Source: Bacteroidaceae bacterium (lineage in GTDB: Bacteria; Bacteroidota; Bacteroidia; Bacteroidales; Bacteroidaceae). Taken from it: a stretch of 64,000 bases of DNA. Position numbers and translations under genes: made by a program. Location of the stretch: the NCBI GenBank assembly GCA_017416805.1, contig JAFQBB010000036.1:150902-214901 (forward strand), in the 5' to 3' direction. Shown in pieces: positions 54,365 to 63,872 of this stretch (within the stretch, counting starts at the first letter, position 1; each line of letters opens with the position of its first letter). The notes below the pieces were generated by a model that did no database searches, had not been told where the DNA came from, and saw only the letters and a program-made list of their open reading frames with translations.

Positions 54365-57300
54365 TCATTCGCTCCAATCCATCTTGCTCATACGAACATA
54401 AGAGGCGTAGCGCTTCTTGGCCATCTCTTCACAAGCAGAGAAGAGGTCGGCAGCTTCGGTCGGATACTGCTTCATTACAGATGCGAAACGAACCTCACCC
54501 TTCAAGAAGTCTTGGAAACCATCCCACTGAGGCTCCTTAGAGTCGAGTGAGAACGGATTCTTACCCTCAGCCTCGAGAGCGGGATTGTAACGCCACAAGT
54601 GCCAGTAACCGCATGCTACAGCAGCAGCTTCCTCAGCCTGTGCCTTACCCATACCCTTCTTCAAACCGTGGTTGATACAGGGTGCGTAAGCGATGATGAT
54701 AGAAGGACCGGGATATGCCTCTGCCTCACGGATAGCCTTCAAGCACTGAGCCTGGTCAGCACCCATAGCAATCTGAGCTACATAAACGTAACCATAGGTA
54801 GTGGCAATCATACCGAGGTCTTTCTTGCGAACGCGCTTACCTGAGGCAGCAAACTTGGCGATGGCTCCGAGCGGAGTAGCCTTAGATGACTGACCACCAG
54901 TGTTAGAGTAAACCTCGGTGTCGAGTACGAGGATGTTCACATCTTCACCTGAAGCAATCACGTGATCAAGACCACCGTAACCGATATCGTAAGAAGCACC
55001 GTCACCACCGATAATCCACTGAGAACGCTTAACGAGGTAGTGAGACAACTCTGCCAACTTAGTGCAAGTCTCGCAACCCTTGGCGGCACCTTCTGCAATC
55101 ATCGGATTCAACTTGGCAGCAGCAGCCTTAGAAGCTTCTGCATCTTCCTTACCGTCAATCCACTCCTGAGCAGCAGCCTTGAACTCGGCAGGTGTGCAAT
55201 CGCAAGCAATAGCCTCTGTCAAGATAGCCTCTACGCGGGCCTTCATCTTCTTGTTGGCAAGAACCATACCAAGACCGAACTCGCAGAAGTCCTCGAACAA
55301 AGAGTTTGCCCAAGCAGGACCTTGACCCTTTTCGTTAGTAGTATAAGGAGTTGAAGGTATTGAACCTGAGTAGATAGAAGAACATCCGGTAGCGTTGGCT
55401 ACGATTTCACGATCACCGAAGAGCTGAGAAATCAACTTCACGTACGGAGTTTCACCACAACCTGAGCAGGCACCTGAGAACTCAAACAAAGGAGTAGCGA
55501 ACTGAGAGTTCTTCGGACTTTGCTTGATGTCAACAAGGTCTTGCTTGCTCTTCACGTTCTTCACGCAGTAATCCCAGTTAGCTGCTTCGCCGAGCTCGCC
55601 TTCCAAAGGAACCATCTTGAGGGCAGGACCAGTCTTGGGGAATCCGGGACATACGTCAACACAGTTACCGCAACCCAAGCAATCCATAACGCCTACCTGC
55701 ATGCGGAACTTCATACCCTTCATTGTAGCAGGAGCCTTCACCTCGATAGTAGCGGCGTTCAAACCGGCTGCTTCAGCTTCGTCCATAACGAACGGACGGA
55801 TACAAGCGTGAGGACAAACGAAGGCACACTTGTTACACTGGATACAGTTTTCGGGTTCCCATGTAGGAACGAAAGCTGCTACACCGCGCTTCTCGTAAGC
55901 GGCAGTACCCTGAGGCCATGTACCATCTTCGATACCCTTGAAGGCAGAAACGGGGAGCAAGTCACCATTCTGAGCATTGATAGGACGAACAACTTCGTTG
56001 ATGAATGCGGGATCGTTGTTAGCCTCTTTCTCGTCAGCGGGGAGGTTAGCCCAAGCGGCATCAACGGGGAGCTGCTTGTACTCGCCACCACGGTCAACGG
56101 CTGCGTAGTTCTTGTTAACGATATCTTCACCCTTCTTGCCATAAGACTTCACGATGAACTTCTTCATCTGCTCGATAGCGAGGTCAACGGGGATAACCTC
56201 AGTGATGCGGAAGAATGCACTCTGGAGGATGGTGTTGGTACGGTTGCCAAGACCGATTTCCTGAGCAATCTTAGTAGCATTGATATAGTAAACGGTGATG
56301 TTGTTTTCAGCGAAGTACTTCTTCACATTGTTAGGCAAGTTAGCAGCCAACTCGTCGCCTTCCCAGATAGTGTTCAAAAGGAAGGTACCGTTCTTCTGAA
56401 GACCACGTGTTACGTCATACATCTTCAGGTAAGCCTGTACGTGGCAAGCTACGAAGTTAGGTGTAGTCACCAAGTAAGTTGAACGGATAGGAGTGTCACC
56501 GAAACGGAGGTGAGAGCAAGTGAAACCTCCTGACTTCTTAGAGTCGTAAGAGAAGTATGCCTGGCAATGTTTGTTGGTGTTGTCACCGATAATCTTCACA
56601 GAGTTCTTGTTGGCACCTACAGTACCGTCAGCACCAAGACCGAAGAACTTGGCCTGGAACATACCTTCGCCACCCATGGCGATCTCTTCCTTCTGAGGAA
56701 GTGAAGTGAAAGTAACGTCATCAACAATACCGATAGTGAAACCGTTCTTAGGTTGGGGCAAAGCGAGGTTCTCATATACAGAAAGAATCTGTGCAGGAGT
56801 AGTATCGTTTGAACCCAAACCGTAACGACCACCCACGATAACGGGAGCATCAGGCTGTCCGTAGAAGCACTCCTTAACATCGAGGTAAAGAGGTTCGCCA
56901 TTAGCACCGGGCTCTTTAGTACGGTCGAGAACTGCAATGCGCTTAGCAGTCTTAGGCACAGCAGCCAAGAAGTGCTTAGCAGAGAAGGGACGATAGAGGT
57001 GTACGCTTACCATACCTACCTTTTCGCCCTGAGCAGTCAGATAGTCGATAGTCTCGCGAGCTGCTTCAGTAGCTGAACCCATGAGGATGATAACGCGCTC
57101 AGCATCTTCAGCACCGTAGTAGTTGAAGAGGCCATACTTACGACCGGTGATTTCAGAAATCTTGTCCATGTACTCTTCTACGATAGCGGGCACGTTTTCG
57201 TAGTAGTTGTTGCAAGATTCGCGATGAGCGAAGAATGTATCGGGGTTTTCGGCCATACCGCGGGCAACGGGCTTCTCGGGAGTGAGGGCACGGCTACGGA

Positions 57301-57913
57301 ATTCAGCCAAAGCCTGCTGGTCAATCAGCGGAGCGAGGTCTTCGTTCTCGAGCATTTCAATCTTCTGGATTTCATGAGAAGTACGGAAACCGTCGAAGAA
57401 GTTCAAGAAAGGAACACGGCTCTTGATAGTAGCCAAATGAGCTACACCGGCCAAGTCCATAACCTCCTGAACTGAACCTTCGGCCAACATGGCGAATCCT
57501 GTCTGACGACAAGACATTACGTCCTGGTGGTCACCGAATATACAGAGGGCATGAGAAGCCAATGTACGAGCTGACACGTGGAATACGCAGGGAAGGAACT
57601 CACCGGCAATCTTGTACATGTTAGGGATCATCAAAAGAAGACCCTGAGATGCGGTGTAAGTTGAGGTCAACGCACCAGCCTGAAGTGAACCGTGAACAGC
57701 ACCAGCGGCACCACCTTCAGATTGCATTTCCTGTACCAACACAGTTTCACCGAAGATATTCTTGCGGCCCTGTGCAGCCCACTCATCTACGTATTCTGCC
57801 ATAGTAGATGACGGAGTGATGGGATAGATAGCTGCTACTTCGCTGAACATATACGAGATATGAGCGGCAGCCTGGTTACCATCACACGTGATAAACTTTT
57901 TTTCTTTAGCCAT
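54365..57913 (-). CDS. nifJ: pyruvate:ferredoxin (flavodoxin) oxidoreductase
   Basis: The 1182-residue homodimeric enzyme oxidises pyruvate to acetyl-CoA, CO2 and reduced ferredoxin, central in anaerobes. Domains in order: pyruvate-binding ('YPITPSSTMAEYVDEWAAQGRKNIFGE'), a gamma-type domain (about 410-600), a ferredoxin-like pair of [4Fe-4S] motifs 'CIQCNKCAFVCPHACIRP' near 690 and 'CLGCGNCVDVCPGFP' near 745, and the TPP domain from about 810 ('CSGCGETPYVKL', 'GGDGASYDIGYGGLDHVIASGEDVNILVLDTEVYSNTGGQSSKATP'). Full length. No clear -7 box in the 70-base upstream gap. Confidence 0.98.
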   Translation of the reverse strand: MAKEKKFITCDGNQAAAHISYMFSEVAAIYPITPSSTMAEYVDEWAAQGRKNIFGETVLVQEMQSEGGAAGAVHGSLQAGALTSTYTASQGLLLMIPNMYKIAGEFLPCVFHVSARTLASHALCIFGDHQDVMSCRQTGFAMLAEGSVQEVMDLAGVAHLATIKSRVPFLNFFDGFRTSHEIQKIEMLENEDLAPLIDQQALAEFRSRALTPEKPVARGMAENPDTFFAHRESCNNYYENVPAIVEEYMDKISEITGRKYGLFNYYGAEDAERVIILMGSATEAARETIDYLTAQGEKVGMVSVHLYRPFSAKHFLAAVPKTAKRIAVLDRTKEPGANGEPLYLDVKECFYGQPDAPVIVGGRYGLGSNDTTPAQILSVYENLALPQPKNGFTIGIVDDVTFTSLPQKEEIAMGGEGMFQAKFFGLGADGTVGANKNSVKIIGDNTNKHCQAYFSYDSKKSGGFTCSHLRFGDTPIRSTYLVTTPNFVACHVQAYLKMYDVTRGLQKNGTFLLNTIWEGDELAANLPNNVKKYFAENNITVYYINATKIAQEIGLGNRTNTILQSAFFRITEVIPVDLAIEQMKKFIVKSYGKKGEDIVNKNYAAVDRGGEYKQLPVDAAWANLPADEKEANNDPAFINEVVRPINAQNGDLLPVSAFKGIEDGTWPQGTAAYEKRGVAAFVPTWEPENCIQCNKCAFVCPHACIRPFVMDEAEAAGLNAATIEVKAPATMKGMKFRMQVGVMDCLGCGNCVDVCPGFPKTGPALKMVPLEGELGEAANWDYCVKNVKSKQDLVDIKQSPKNSQFATPLFEFSGACSGCGETPYVKLISQLFGDREIVANATGCSSIYSGSIPSTPYTTNEKGQGPAWANSLFEDFCEFGLGMVLANKKMKARVEAILTEAIACDCTPAEFKAAAQEWIDGKEDAEASKAAAAKLNPMIAEGAAKGCETCTKLAELSHYLVKRSQWIIGGDGASYDIGYGGLDHVIASGEDVNILVLDTEVYSNTGGQSSKATPLGAIAKFAASGKRVRKKDLGMIATTYGYVYVAQIAMGADQAQCLKAIREAEAYPGPSIIIAYAPCINHGLKKGMGKAQAEEAAAVACGYWHLWRYNPALEAEGKNPFSLDSKEPQWDGFQDFLKGEVRFASVMKQYPTEAADLFSACEEMAKKRYASYVRMSKMDWSE

Positions 57914-57983
57914 AATCTAATATAAATTAATTAGTAATTAAGTTGTTTTTTATAATTCTCAATTATTGTTTTTCTTCTCTTTT

Positions 57984-59165
57984 TCAATATAGGAAACCAA
58001 ACAACCAAAGAGGTATCAAGTTCCCATGTCCGACTTCTGCTTTATGCACTGCATAATACACATTCGAGTTATGTTTTGCCCGATAGGTTTCGGTACAAAT
58101 TCTAAAAGGCAAATGACCATCGACTAAGAACGATGTTCCTTTTTCTCCTTTGTTCAACTTGTGGTCTTTCCATAAGTTATTTAAGAAAAAGGTTTCGAGC
58201 ACATCTTGTTCTTCTACTTTTACAGGATAAATACTATACATCAAACTTGTATTATGCATCATGACACGAGCAGGTTTCTTAGGAAATTCATCCCCTTTAC
58301 TATATACCATATTTATCAGCCTCGCATCGGCCAAATACTTGATATAATTCATAACCGTAGCCCGAGAGGTCTGAATATCATTGGCCAATTGGCTTACATT
58401 TGGAGCAACCGGACCATCAACAGCCAACAGATACAGCAATTTCTTTATCTTCGAGAGATATTTCAGTTCTATCTGTTTCAGTAATAAAATGTCAACCTCT
58501 ATCATCATGTTCATGGTCTTTAGCAGGTTTTCCGAGAAATTCCGTTTTTCCAAGAAAAAAGGATAAAAGCCATGGTGCATATAATCCTGAAAGTAGTCCA
58601 TCGGACGAACCTTCGGAAGTATGGTTTTCACGATGTGTTCGTGATTGTTCAGTATTTCATCCAACGTATAAGCAGGGAAATTATTTCCTGTCTGCTGATT
58701 GACAAATTCACGAAAAGAAAATCCTCGCAAATTGTAAGATTTGACAATGCCATTCAACTCAGGGTTTTCCTCTTTAAGACGCATGACCGATGAACCTGTA
58801 AATACAATTTTTAACCTTGGATACCGATCATAACATAATCTGAGTTCGTGACTCCAATCCGGATGTTTGAATACCTGATCGATAAGCAGCACTCGCCCAC
58901 CTCTTTTTTGAAATTCACCGGCAAATTCGGCAATTCCCATTCCTTGGAAATAGAAATTATTGAGGTTGATGTAGAGACATGAACGATCTATTCCAAACTT
59001 TTCTTTGGCGTATTGCAGAAGGAAAGTAGTTTTCCCAACGCCCCGAGTTCCTTTAATGCCTATCAAACGGTCACTCCAATCTATTTCATCCATCAAATCC
59101 CGACGGACAAGAGAGTCGCTGATATGCTCTATCAGATAGTTATGTGTACGATAAAAAACCTCCAT
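57984..59165 (-). CDS. AAA ATPase, DUF4143 type, with Asp-Gln in Walker B
   Basis: The 393-residue protein is paralogous to the one at 21621. Walker A 'GTRGVGKTT' is at 39-47. Walker B reads 'RVLLIDQVFK', with Gln97 where the catalytic Glu normally stands. 'IVFTGSSVMRLK' (sensor-like), 'GFSFREFVNQQTGNNFPAYTLDEIL' and the winged-helix-like 'SQLANDIQTSRATVMNYIKYLADARLI' are conserved, and it ends 'GNLIPLWLFGFLY' like its paralogue. If the substitution is functional it would bind ATP but hydrolyse it poorly (inference). Confidence 0.9.
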   Translation of the reverse strand: MEVFYRTHNYLIEHISDSLVRRDLMDEIDWSDRLIGIKGTRGVGKTTFLLQYAKEKFGIDRSCLYINLNNFYFQGMGIAEFAGEFQKRGGRVLLIDQVFKHPDWSHELRLCYDRYPRLKIVFTGSSVMRLKEENPELNGIVKSYNLRGFSFREFVNQQTGNNFPAYTLDEILNNHEHIVKTILPKVRPMDYFQDYMHHGFYPFFLEKRNFSENLLKTMNMMIEVDILLLKQIELKYLSKIKKLLYLLAVDGPVAPNVSQLANDIQTSRATVMNYIKYLADARLINMVYSKGDEFPKKPARVMMHNTSLMYSIYPVKVEEQDVLETFFLNNLWKDHKLNKGEKGTSFLVDGHLPFRICTETYRAKHNSNVYYAVHKAEVGHGNLIPLWLFGFLY

Positions 59166-59192
59166 TCTCTACAAGATTTTATCTTTTCGGTG

Positions 59193-59200
59193 CAAAGGTA
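59193..59200 (-). promoter_or_regulatory. -7 box (TACCTTTG) for the second AAA ATPase
   Basis: Minus-strand TACCTTTG, 28 bases upstream of the ATG. A small inverted repeat TCTAC/GTAGA (59209-59213, 59224-59228) lies just behind it. Confidence 0.6.
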
Positions 59201-59253
59201 ACAAAGATTCTACAAAATGCAAAGTAGAGTTAGCAAATTCTTGAACTTTTTTT

Positions 59254-59261
59254 TATCTTTG
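59254..59261 (+). promoter_or_regulatory. -7 box (TATCTTTG) for the ATP-grasp-like gene
   Basis: TATCTTTG, 42 bases before ATG 59304; it rules out the longer frame starting at 59217. Confidence 0.6.
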
Positions 59262-59303
59262 CCCCATCTTTGCGAGAAATATTTCCCAAAAATTCAATTA
59301 TTC

Positions 59304-60542
59304 ATGGCGCGAACCTATATTTTCAATCCTGACAACGATTTGGCATTAGCCAATGGAAATGCCAATTATTTATCTCCACGCTCAGCACGACGCATGGCAT
59401 TAGATTTGGCTCTTCTCCCTGTTTGGTATGCAAACGAAGGCGATTCGGTACTTATCCCTAATAGTGAGACTTTATATTATTGGAGCAGAACTTCATCAAA
59501 TTATTCTTTTCCATCTGAAATAAAGCTTATTACAAATATAGAGTCAATACCATCGCAACCACTTTCCCCTTGGGGATGGAATCCGGCACTTGTCAAACAA
59601 ATGAAAGTGCGAGGCCTCTCCGATAAATACCTGCCCAATATAACCAAAATGGAGTATTTGCGTCGCTTGTCGAGCAGAGAAACGGCAGTAGAGGTATTGA
59701 GAGAGGTAATGTTGAACCTTGCAGACAAGCATCCGTTAGTGGGAGAATCTTCCCTTTGCCTTACAGAAGAAGAGATTGCTCATCAGGTCGAGTCACATCC
59801 AGCTACTATATTGAAAGCCCCATGGTCGGGTAGCGGTAAAGGCTTACGTCGGGGGCAAGGGCTATATGCACCACCGTTAAGTGGATGGTGTGCAAACACA
59901 CTTATCCAACAAAAAGCCGTAATTGTAGAGCCTTTGTATAACAAGGTGAAGGACTTTGCCATGGAGTTTTATATTCCAAAAGATGGCTCTCCAATTGTTT
60001 TTATCGGATATTCAAGCTTTATCACCGATGCCAACGGTGCGTACAATGGCAATTTATTGACAACAGATGAGGCCATTGAAAACGATTTGTCAACATACAT
60101 CCCCCGAGAAACATTGCACCTTGTCCGCACTTTCTTGCAAAGCTGTATAAATGAACGAGTCGGTACACATTATCACGGCTATGTGGGAGTTGACATGATG
60201 ATTGTACGAACTCCATCCAATGAGTTTACACAAGCGAGTTCTTCATCTCTTTTTCGCAGAAAAGAAAAATACCATCTCCATCCATGTGTAGAAATAAACT
60301 TGCGGATGAACATGGGCGTCGTAGCACATATTCTATATGAGCGTTATGTGGCTCATGGACATCAGGGACATTTTATGGTTGACTTCTACCCTACTCCCGA
60401 ATTGTTAAAAATGGCACACCTTCAGAAGATGGAAGAGTTTCCTCTCCAAGTTACTTCTGACGGACGTATCTATAAAGGGTATTTGGCACTTACGCCCATC
60501 GGAAAAGAAACACAATATCTTGTATGGATATTAGTGGAATGA
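59304..60542 (+). CDS. probable ATP-grasp-fold protein of unknown substrate (412 aa)
   Basis: No named family is recognised, but the order of motifs fits an ATP-grasp enzyme. Lys171 in 'ILKAPWSGSGKGLRRG' precedes a glycine-rich loop at 175-180. Next comes 'VEPLYNKVKDFAMEFYI', then 'YHGYVGVDMMI' with Asp297, and 'CVEINLRMNMG' giving E330-x-N332-x-R334, the metal/phosphate triad. The N-terminus 'YIFNPDNDLALANGNANYLSPRSARRM' may be a substrate domain. Such enzymes ligate a carboxylate to an amine or thiol. Function is inferred from pattern only. Confidence 0.65.
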   Translation: MARTYIFNPDNDLALANGNANYLSPRSARRMALDLALLPVWYANEGDSVLIPNSETLYYWSRTSSNYSFPSEIKLITNIESIPSQPLSPWGWNPALVKQMKVRGLSDKYLPNITKMEYLRRLSSRETAVEVLREVMLNLADKHPLVGESSLCLTEEEIAHQVESHPATILKAPWSGSGKGLRRGQGLYAPPLSGWCANTLIQQKAVIVEPLYNKVKDFAMEFYIPKDGSPIVFIGYSSFITDANGAYNGNLLTTDEAIENDLSTYIPRETLHLVRTFLQSCINERVGTHYHGYVGVDMMIVRTPSNEFTQASSSSLFRRKEKYHLHPCVEINLRMNMGVVAHILYERYVAHGHQGHFMVDFYPTPELLKMAHLQKMEEFPLQVTSDGRIYKGYLALTPIGKETQYLVWILVE

Positions 60543-60546
60543 CATA

Positions 60547-60606
60547 AAGAGTGAAGAACGAAGAATCATTATGTACATACAATTGGATTCTTCGTCCTTC
60601 ACTCTT
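60547..60606. terminator. long inverted-word hairpin between convergent genes
   Basis: A 21-bp stem with one mismatch (60547-60567 with 60586-60606) is made of GAGTGAAGA-type words. It probably terminates both neighbours. Confidence 0.75.
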
Positions 60607-60612
60607 CATTTT

Positions 60613-61767
60613 TCAGTCTTCATTTACCAACGGTACGGTAAAACTGAAAGTAGAACCTTCGCCTAAAACAGATTCCAAATAGACTTCTCCTCCATTCTTT
60701 TGTGCAAAATCTTGGCAAAGAAGAAGTCCTAAGCCAGAACCTTCTTCATTGTTTGTCCCATATTTACTGAAATGAGTCGAAGCATGAAACAATTTTTCCT
60801 GATCCTCAGGACTGATACCGCATCCGAAGTCTTTCACACTAACCCGGGCATAATTTTCTTGCCGTTTGATTGATACTATAATTTTACTTCCTTGATTACT
60901 GAATTTGATAGCATTGCTCAAGAAATTCCGCAATACGGTTTTGAACATATCAATGTCGGCATATACGTTCAGTTTTTCAAATTCCCCCTGTTCAAGAACA
61001 ATGCTTTTTGATTCGGCCATAATCCGAAACACGTCAATAACCGAAACTACAATCTCATCAATTTGGAAATTTTGTGCTACGACATTCAGACGCCCCACCT
61101 GACTCTTTGTCCATTTCAACAAATTGTCCAACAGGGCAAAGACTTCTTCTGATTGGGTGTTTACCATTGAAAGCATATTGTATGTCTCTTCTCCCATCGC
61201 TTCGGGCGAAGTTGATTCTATGAGCATATTCAACACCATCTTCACCGTGCTCATGGGCGACCGTAAATCGTGTGCTATTACTGAATACAATTTATCACGT
61301 CCGGCTATTGTACGTTGAAGTTCCTCATTCTTTTGGACAATGATACGCTTGGCGGCAACCAATGATAGCTGATATTTGACCCGAACAAGCAAAACTTCTT
61401 TATTGAAAGGTTTGGAAATAAAATCATTTCCTCCCATACGAAAACCTTGAACTATGTCTTCGGAAGAATTAAGGGCTGTCAAAAATATTATGGGGATTTC
61501 GGCCGTCTTCTCGTCTGCACGTAATGTTTGTGCCACATCATAACCACTCATCCCCGGCATCATGACGTCAAGCAACAACAAATCCGGCCTTTCCGAACGT
61601 GTCAATTCAATGGCTTGCTCTCCGTTTGATGCTGTAATGATGTTGAACTTTTCATTCGAAAGCATGACTTTCAACAGTAACACATTAGGCATTACATCAT
61701 CTACAACCAAGATTTTGTAATCAGACGGAACAATATCTACCGTCACCGAATTTTTGAACAAAGACAT
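60613..61767 (-). CDS. receiver-histidine kinase (REC-HisKA-HATPase)
   Basis: The 384-residue soluble protein starts with a complete receiver (D23-D24, phosphoacceptor D67 in 'LLLDVMMPGMSG', Thr97, Lys119), then HisKA with 'YSVIAHDLRSPMSTVKM' (His166) and a HATPase domain: N box 'VLRNFLSNAIKFSN', G1 'DFGCGIS', G2 'GSGLGLLLCQDFA'. With no sensor or membrane segment it probably acts inside a phosphorelay. It begins 1 base after the UDP-xylose synthase stop, so the two are co-transcribed. It could phosphorylate the lone receiver at 30390, but this is only conjecture. Confidence 0.94.
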   Translation of the reverse strand: MSLFKNSVTVDIVPSDYKILVVDDVMPNVLLLKVMLSNEKFNIITASNGEQAIELTRSERPDLLLLDVMMPGMSGYDVAQTLRADEKTAEIPIIFLTALNSSEDIVQGFRMGGNDFISKPFNKEVLLVRVKYQLSLVAAKRIIVQKNEELQRTIAGRDKLYSVIAHDLRSPMSTVKMVLNMLIESTSPEAMGEETYNMLSMVNTQSEEVFALLDNLLKWTKSQVGRLNVVAQNFQIDEIVVSVIDVFRIMAESKSIVLEQGEFEKLNVYADIDMFKTVLRNFLSNAIKFSNQGSKIIVSIKRQENYARVSVKDFGCGISPEDQEKLFHASTHFSKYGTNNEEGSGLGLLLCQDFAQKNGGEVYLESVLGEGSTFSFTVPLVNED

Positions 61768-61768
61768 A

Positions 61769-62713
61769 TCAGATTTTATCTATAATTCCTTTAAAATATT
61801 CTATCATATACCCCAATCCTTCATCAAGTTGCACACGTGGTTCCCAATCCAAGACCTTTTTTGCCAATGAAATATTGGGCTGGCGCTGACGGGGATCATC
61901 ATGCGGCAAAGGCTCAAATACAATTTTGGACGATGAACCTGTAAGTTCAATTACCTTTTCGGCCAATTCCAACATGGTAAATTCATGAGGATTTCCAAGA
62001 TTTATCGGACCTATGAAGCTATCAGGTGTGTTTTCCATCACCCGAATCATTCCGTCCACAAGGTCGTCCACATATTGGAAACTACGTGTCTGGTGACCGT
62101 CACCATAGATTGTCAGGTCTTTTCCTTTTAATGCTTGTATCACGAAATTGGACACTACCCGTCCGTCATGTGCCAACATCCGAGGGCCGTAAGTATTGAA
62201 GATACGAATAATCTTTATCCTTACCTCATGACGTCGGTGGTAATCCATAAAAAGGGTTTCGGCACAACGCTTGCCTTCATCATAACACGAGCGGATACCA
62301 ACAGGATTCACATTGCCCCAATATTCTTCAGGTTGTGGATGGATGGTAGGGTCACCATACACTTCACTGGTTGATGCTTGCAGAATCTTGGCATTCACAC
62401 GTTTGGCCAATCCCAACATATTAAGCGCCCCAACAACGGCAGTTTTTGTTGTTTGTATTGGGTCATGCTGGTAATGGATAGGCGAAGCAGGACAAGCCAA
62501 ATTATATATCTCATCAACTTCTGCCCAATAGGGATTTACGATATCATGGCGCACCAATTCAAAATTGGGCCGACCTATCAGGTGCCATACATTTTCTTTG
62601 CTTCCTGTATAATAATTGTCCAAGCAAATGACGTCATTTCCTTCATTTACCAGGCGTGTACATAAATGAGAGCCAATAAAGCCAGCTCCACCACTCACTA
62701 ATATTCTTTTCAT
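61769..62713 (-). CDS. UDP-glucuronate decarboxylase (UDP-xylose synthase)
   Basis: The 314-residue SDR enzyme converts UDP-glucuronate to UDP-xylose. The start at 62713 gives '[21 protein letters not shown]'; the longer frame starts with TTG and overlaps the promoter. Typical strings are '[15 protein letters not shown]', '[21 protein letters not shown]', '[41 protein letters not shown]' (YxxxK) and 'NTYGPRM'. The product is a sugar donor that the surface-polysaccharide genes could use. Confidence 0.95.
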   Translation of the reverse strand: MKRILVSGGAGFIGSHLCTRLVNEGNDVICLDNYYTGSKENVWHLIGRPNFELVRHDIVNPYWAEVDEIYNLACPASPIHYQHDPIQTTKTAVVGALNMLGLAKRVNAKILQASTSEVYGDPTIHPQPEEYWGNVNPVGIRSCYDEGKRCAETLFMDYHRRHEVRIKIIRIFNTYGPRMLAHDGRVVSNFVIQALKGKDLTIYGDGHQTRSFQYVDDLVDGMIRVMENTPDSFIGPINLGNPHEFTMLELAEKVIELTGSSSKIVFEPLPHDDPRQRQPNISLAKKVLDWEPRVQLDEGLGYMIEYFKGIIDKI

Positions 62714-62782
62714 CAAATTATTCTTAGATTTAATGAGTCCTACTTTTAAAGGCGAAAGACTATCTTTCGGCCATTCTTTGAG

Positions 62783-62790
62783 CAAAAGTA
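62783..62790 (-). promoter_or_regulatory. -7 box (TACTTTTG) for the UDP-xylose synthase-kinase pair
   Basis: Minus-strand TACTTTTG; transcription would start inside the longer frame, fixing ATG 62713 as start. Confidence 0.6.
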
Positions 62791-62833
62791 GATATTGTTT
62801 TTCTTATTTGCAACTTTTTCAGAAAGAAAAGCG

Positions 62834-62841
62834 TATTTTTG
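62834..62841 (+). promoter_or_regulatory. -7 box (TATTTTTG) for thiD
   Basis: TATTTTTG, 36 bases before the thiD ATG. There is no thiamine riboswitch between them. Confidence 0.6.
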
Positions 62842-62877
62842 TCGCGTAAACAAGATGATTAAAGATATAAATAAATC

Positions 62878-63732
62878 ATGGATAAAGCATTTTTCTGCCC
62901 TACTGTCCTCAGCATAGCGGGATCAGATTGTAGCGGAGGAGCCGGCATCCAAGCCGACATCAAAACTGTTTCTGCCCTGGGCGCTTATGCCGCCACGGCC
63001 ATCACATCCATCACCATCCAGAATACCTACGGTGTACAGGCTTCATGCCCCATATCGCCCGACGTTGTCACCGGACAAATAAAGGCCGTGATGGACGACC
63101 TTATGCCCAATGCCGTAAAGATTGGCATGATAGAAGACGCCGAAACCGTACGGGCCATCAGCCGGACACTGGCCGAATATCCCGATATACCTATTATATA
63201 TGACCCGGTGATGGTCTCCTCAAGCGGGCACCCACTGATGGACGAAGAAGCGATAGAGGTGGTCAAGAAGAAGCTTTTTCCTCTTTGCACACTCATTACG
63301 CCCAACCTTTCTGAGGCCAAGGTGTTGACGGGAAAGTCCTTTACTACCATGGACGATATGGCGGACAACATCCGTCACCTCCGACAATGGGGAGCTTATG
63401 CCATACTCCTGAAAGGCGGACATCTTGAAGGCGGAGAGATGACCGACTTGTTACTGATGCCGGATACTGACGAGCCTATATCCTTTCAATCAGAGAAGGT
63501 GGATTCCCCCAACACTCACGGCACGGGGTGTACCCTTTCATCGGCCATTGCCGCCATTGTGGCACAAGGCTATTCTTTGCCTGATGCTATCCGTCAGGCC
63601 AAGCATTATGTCACTGAAGCCATCCGCCAAGGGGCAGACGTACAGACAGGCCACGGTCATGGCCCTTTGAATCACTTTTTTTCTCCCCTACCTTTAAAAA
63701 AGTTTTTCCCAACGGAGGAGAAAAAAGTTTGA
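62878..63732 (+). CDS. thiD: hydroxymethylpyrimidine/phosphomethylpyrimidine kinase
   Basis: The 284-residue ribokinase-fold enzyme phosphorylates the thiamine pyrimidine precursor twice. 'LSIAGSDCSGGAGIQADIKTVSALGAYAATAITSITIQNTYGV' starts the fold, 'KIGMI', 'DPVMVSSSGHPLMDEEA' and 'ITPNLSEAKVLTG' follow, and 'SPNTHGTGCTLSSAIAA' carries the catalytic Asn/Thr-Gly-Cys anion hole. The usual length is about 265-275. It is monocistronic, with no thi neighbours. Confidence 0.96.
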   Translation: MDKAFFCPTVLSIAGSDCSGGAGIQADIKTVSALGAYAATAITSITIQNTYGVQASCPISPDVVTGQIKAVMDDLMPNAVKIGMIEDAETVRAISRTLAEYPDIPIIYDPVMVSSSGHPLMDEEAIEVVKKKLFPLCTLITPNLSEAKVLTGKSFTTMDDMADNIRHLRQWGAYAILLKGGHLEGGEMTDLLLMPDTDEPISFQSEKVDSPNTHGTGCTLSSAIAAIVAQGYSLPDAIRQAKHYVTEAIRQGADVQTGHGHGPLNHFFSPLPLKKFFPTEEKKV

Positions 63733-63827
63733 GGTAAAGCACACTTTTTACCTCCCTCTTTCATTCCCTAAAGGGATGAAAATGGCGAATTTCCCATCCC
63801 GAACTTTCATATCTCAATAATTATGAG

Positions 63828-63835
63828 TACCTTTG
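63828..63835 (+). promoter_or_regulatory. -7 box (TACCTTTG) for fabD
   Basis: TACCTTTG, 37 bases before the ATG at 63873. Confidence 0.65.
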
Positions 63836-63872
63836 CGCCCGATTTTCAATTTTATAAGTAAAACAAAGAAAT

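Noticed and set aside
55520-56482. 320-codon plus-strand frame opposite nifJ
   Set aside because: Antisense shadow of conserved oxidoreductase coding sequence.
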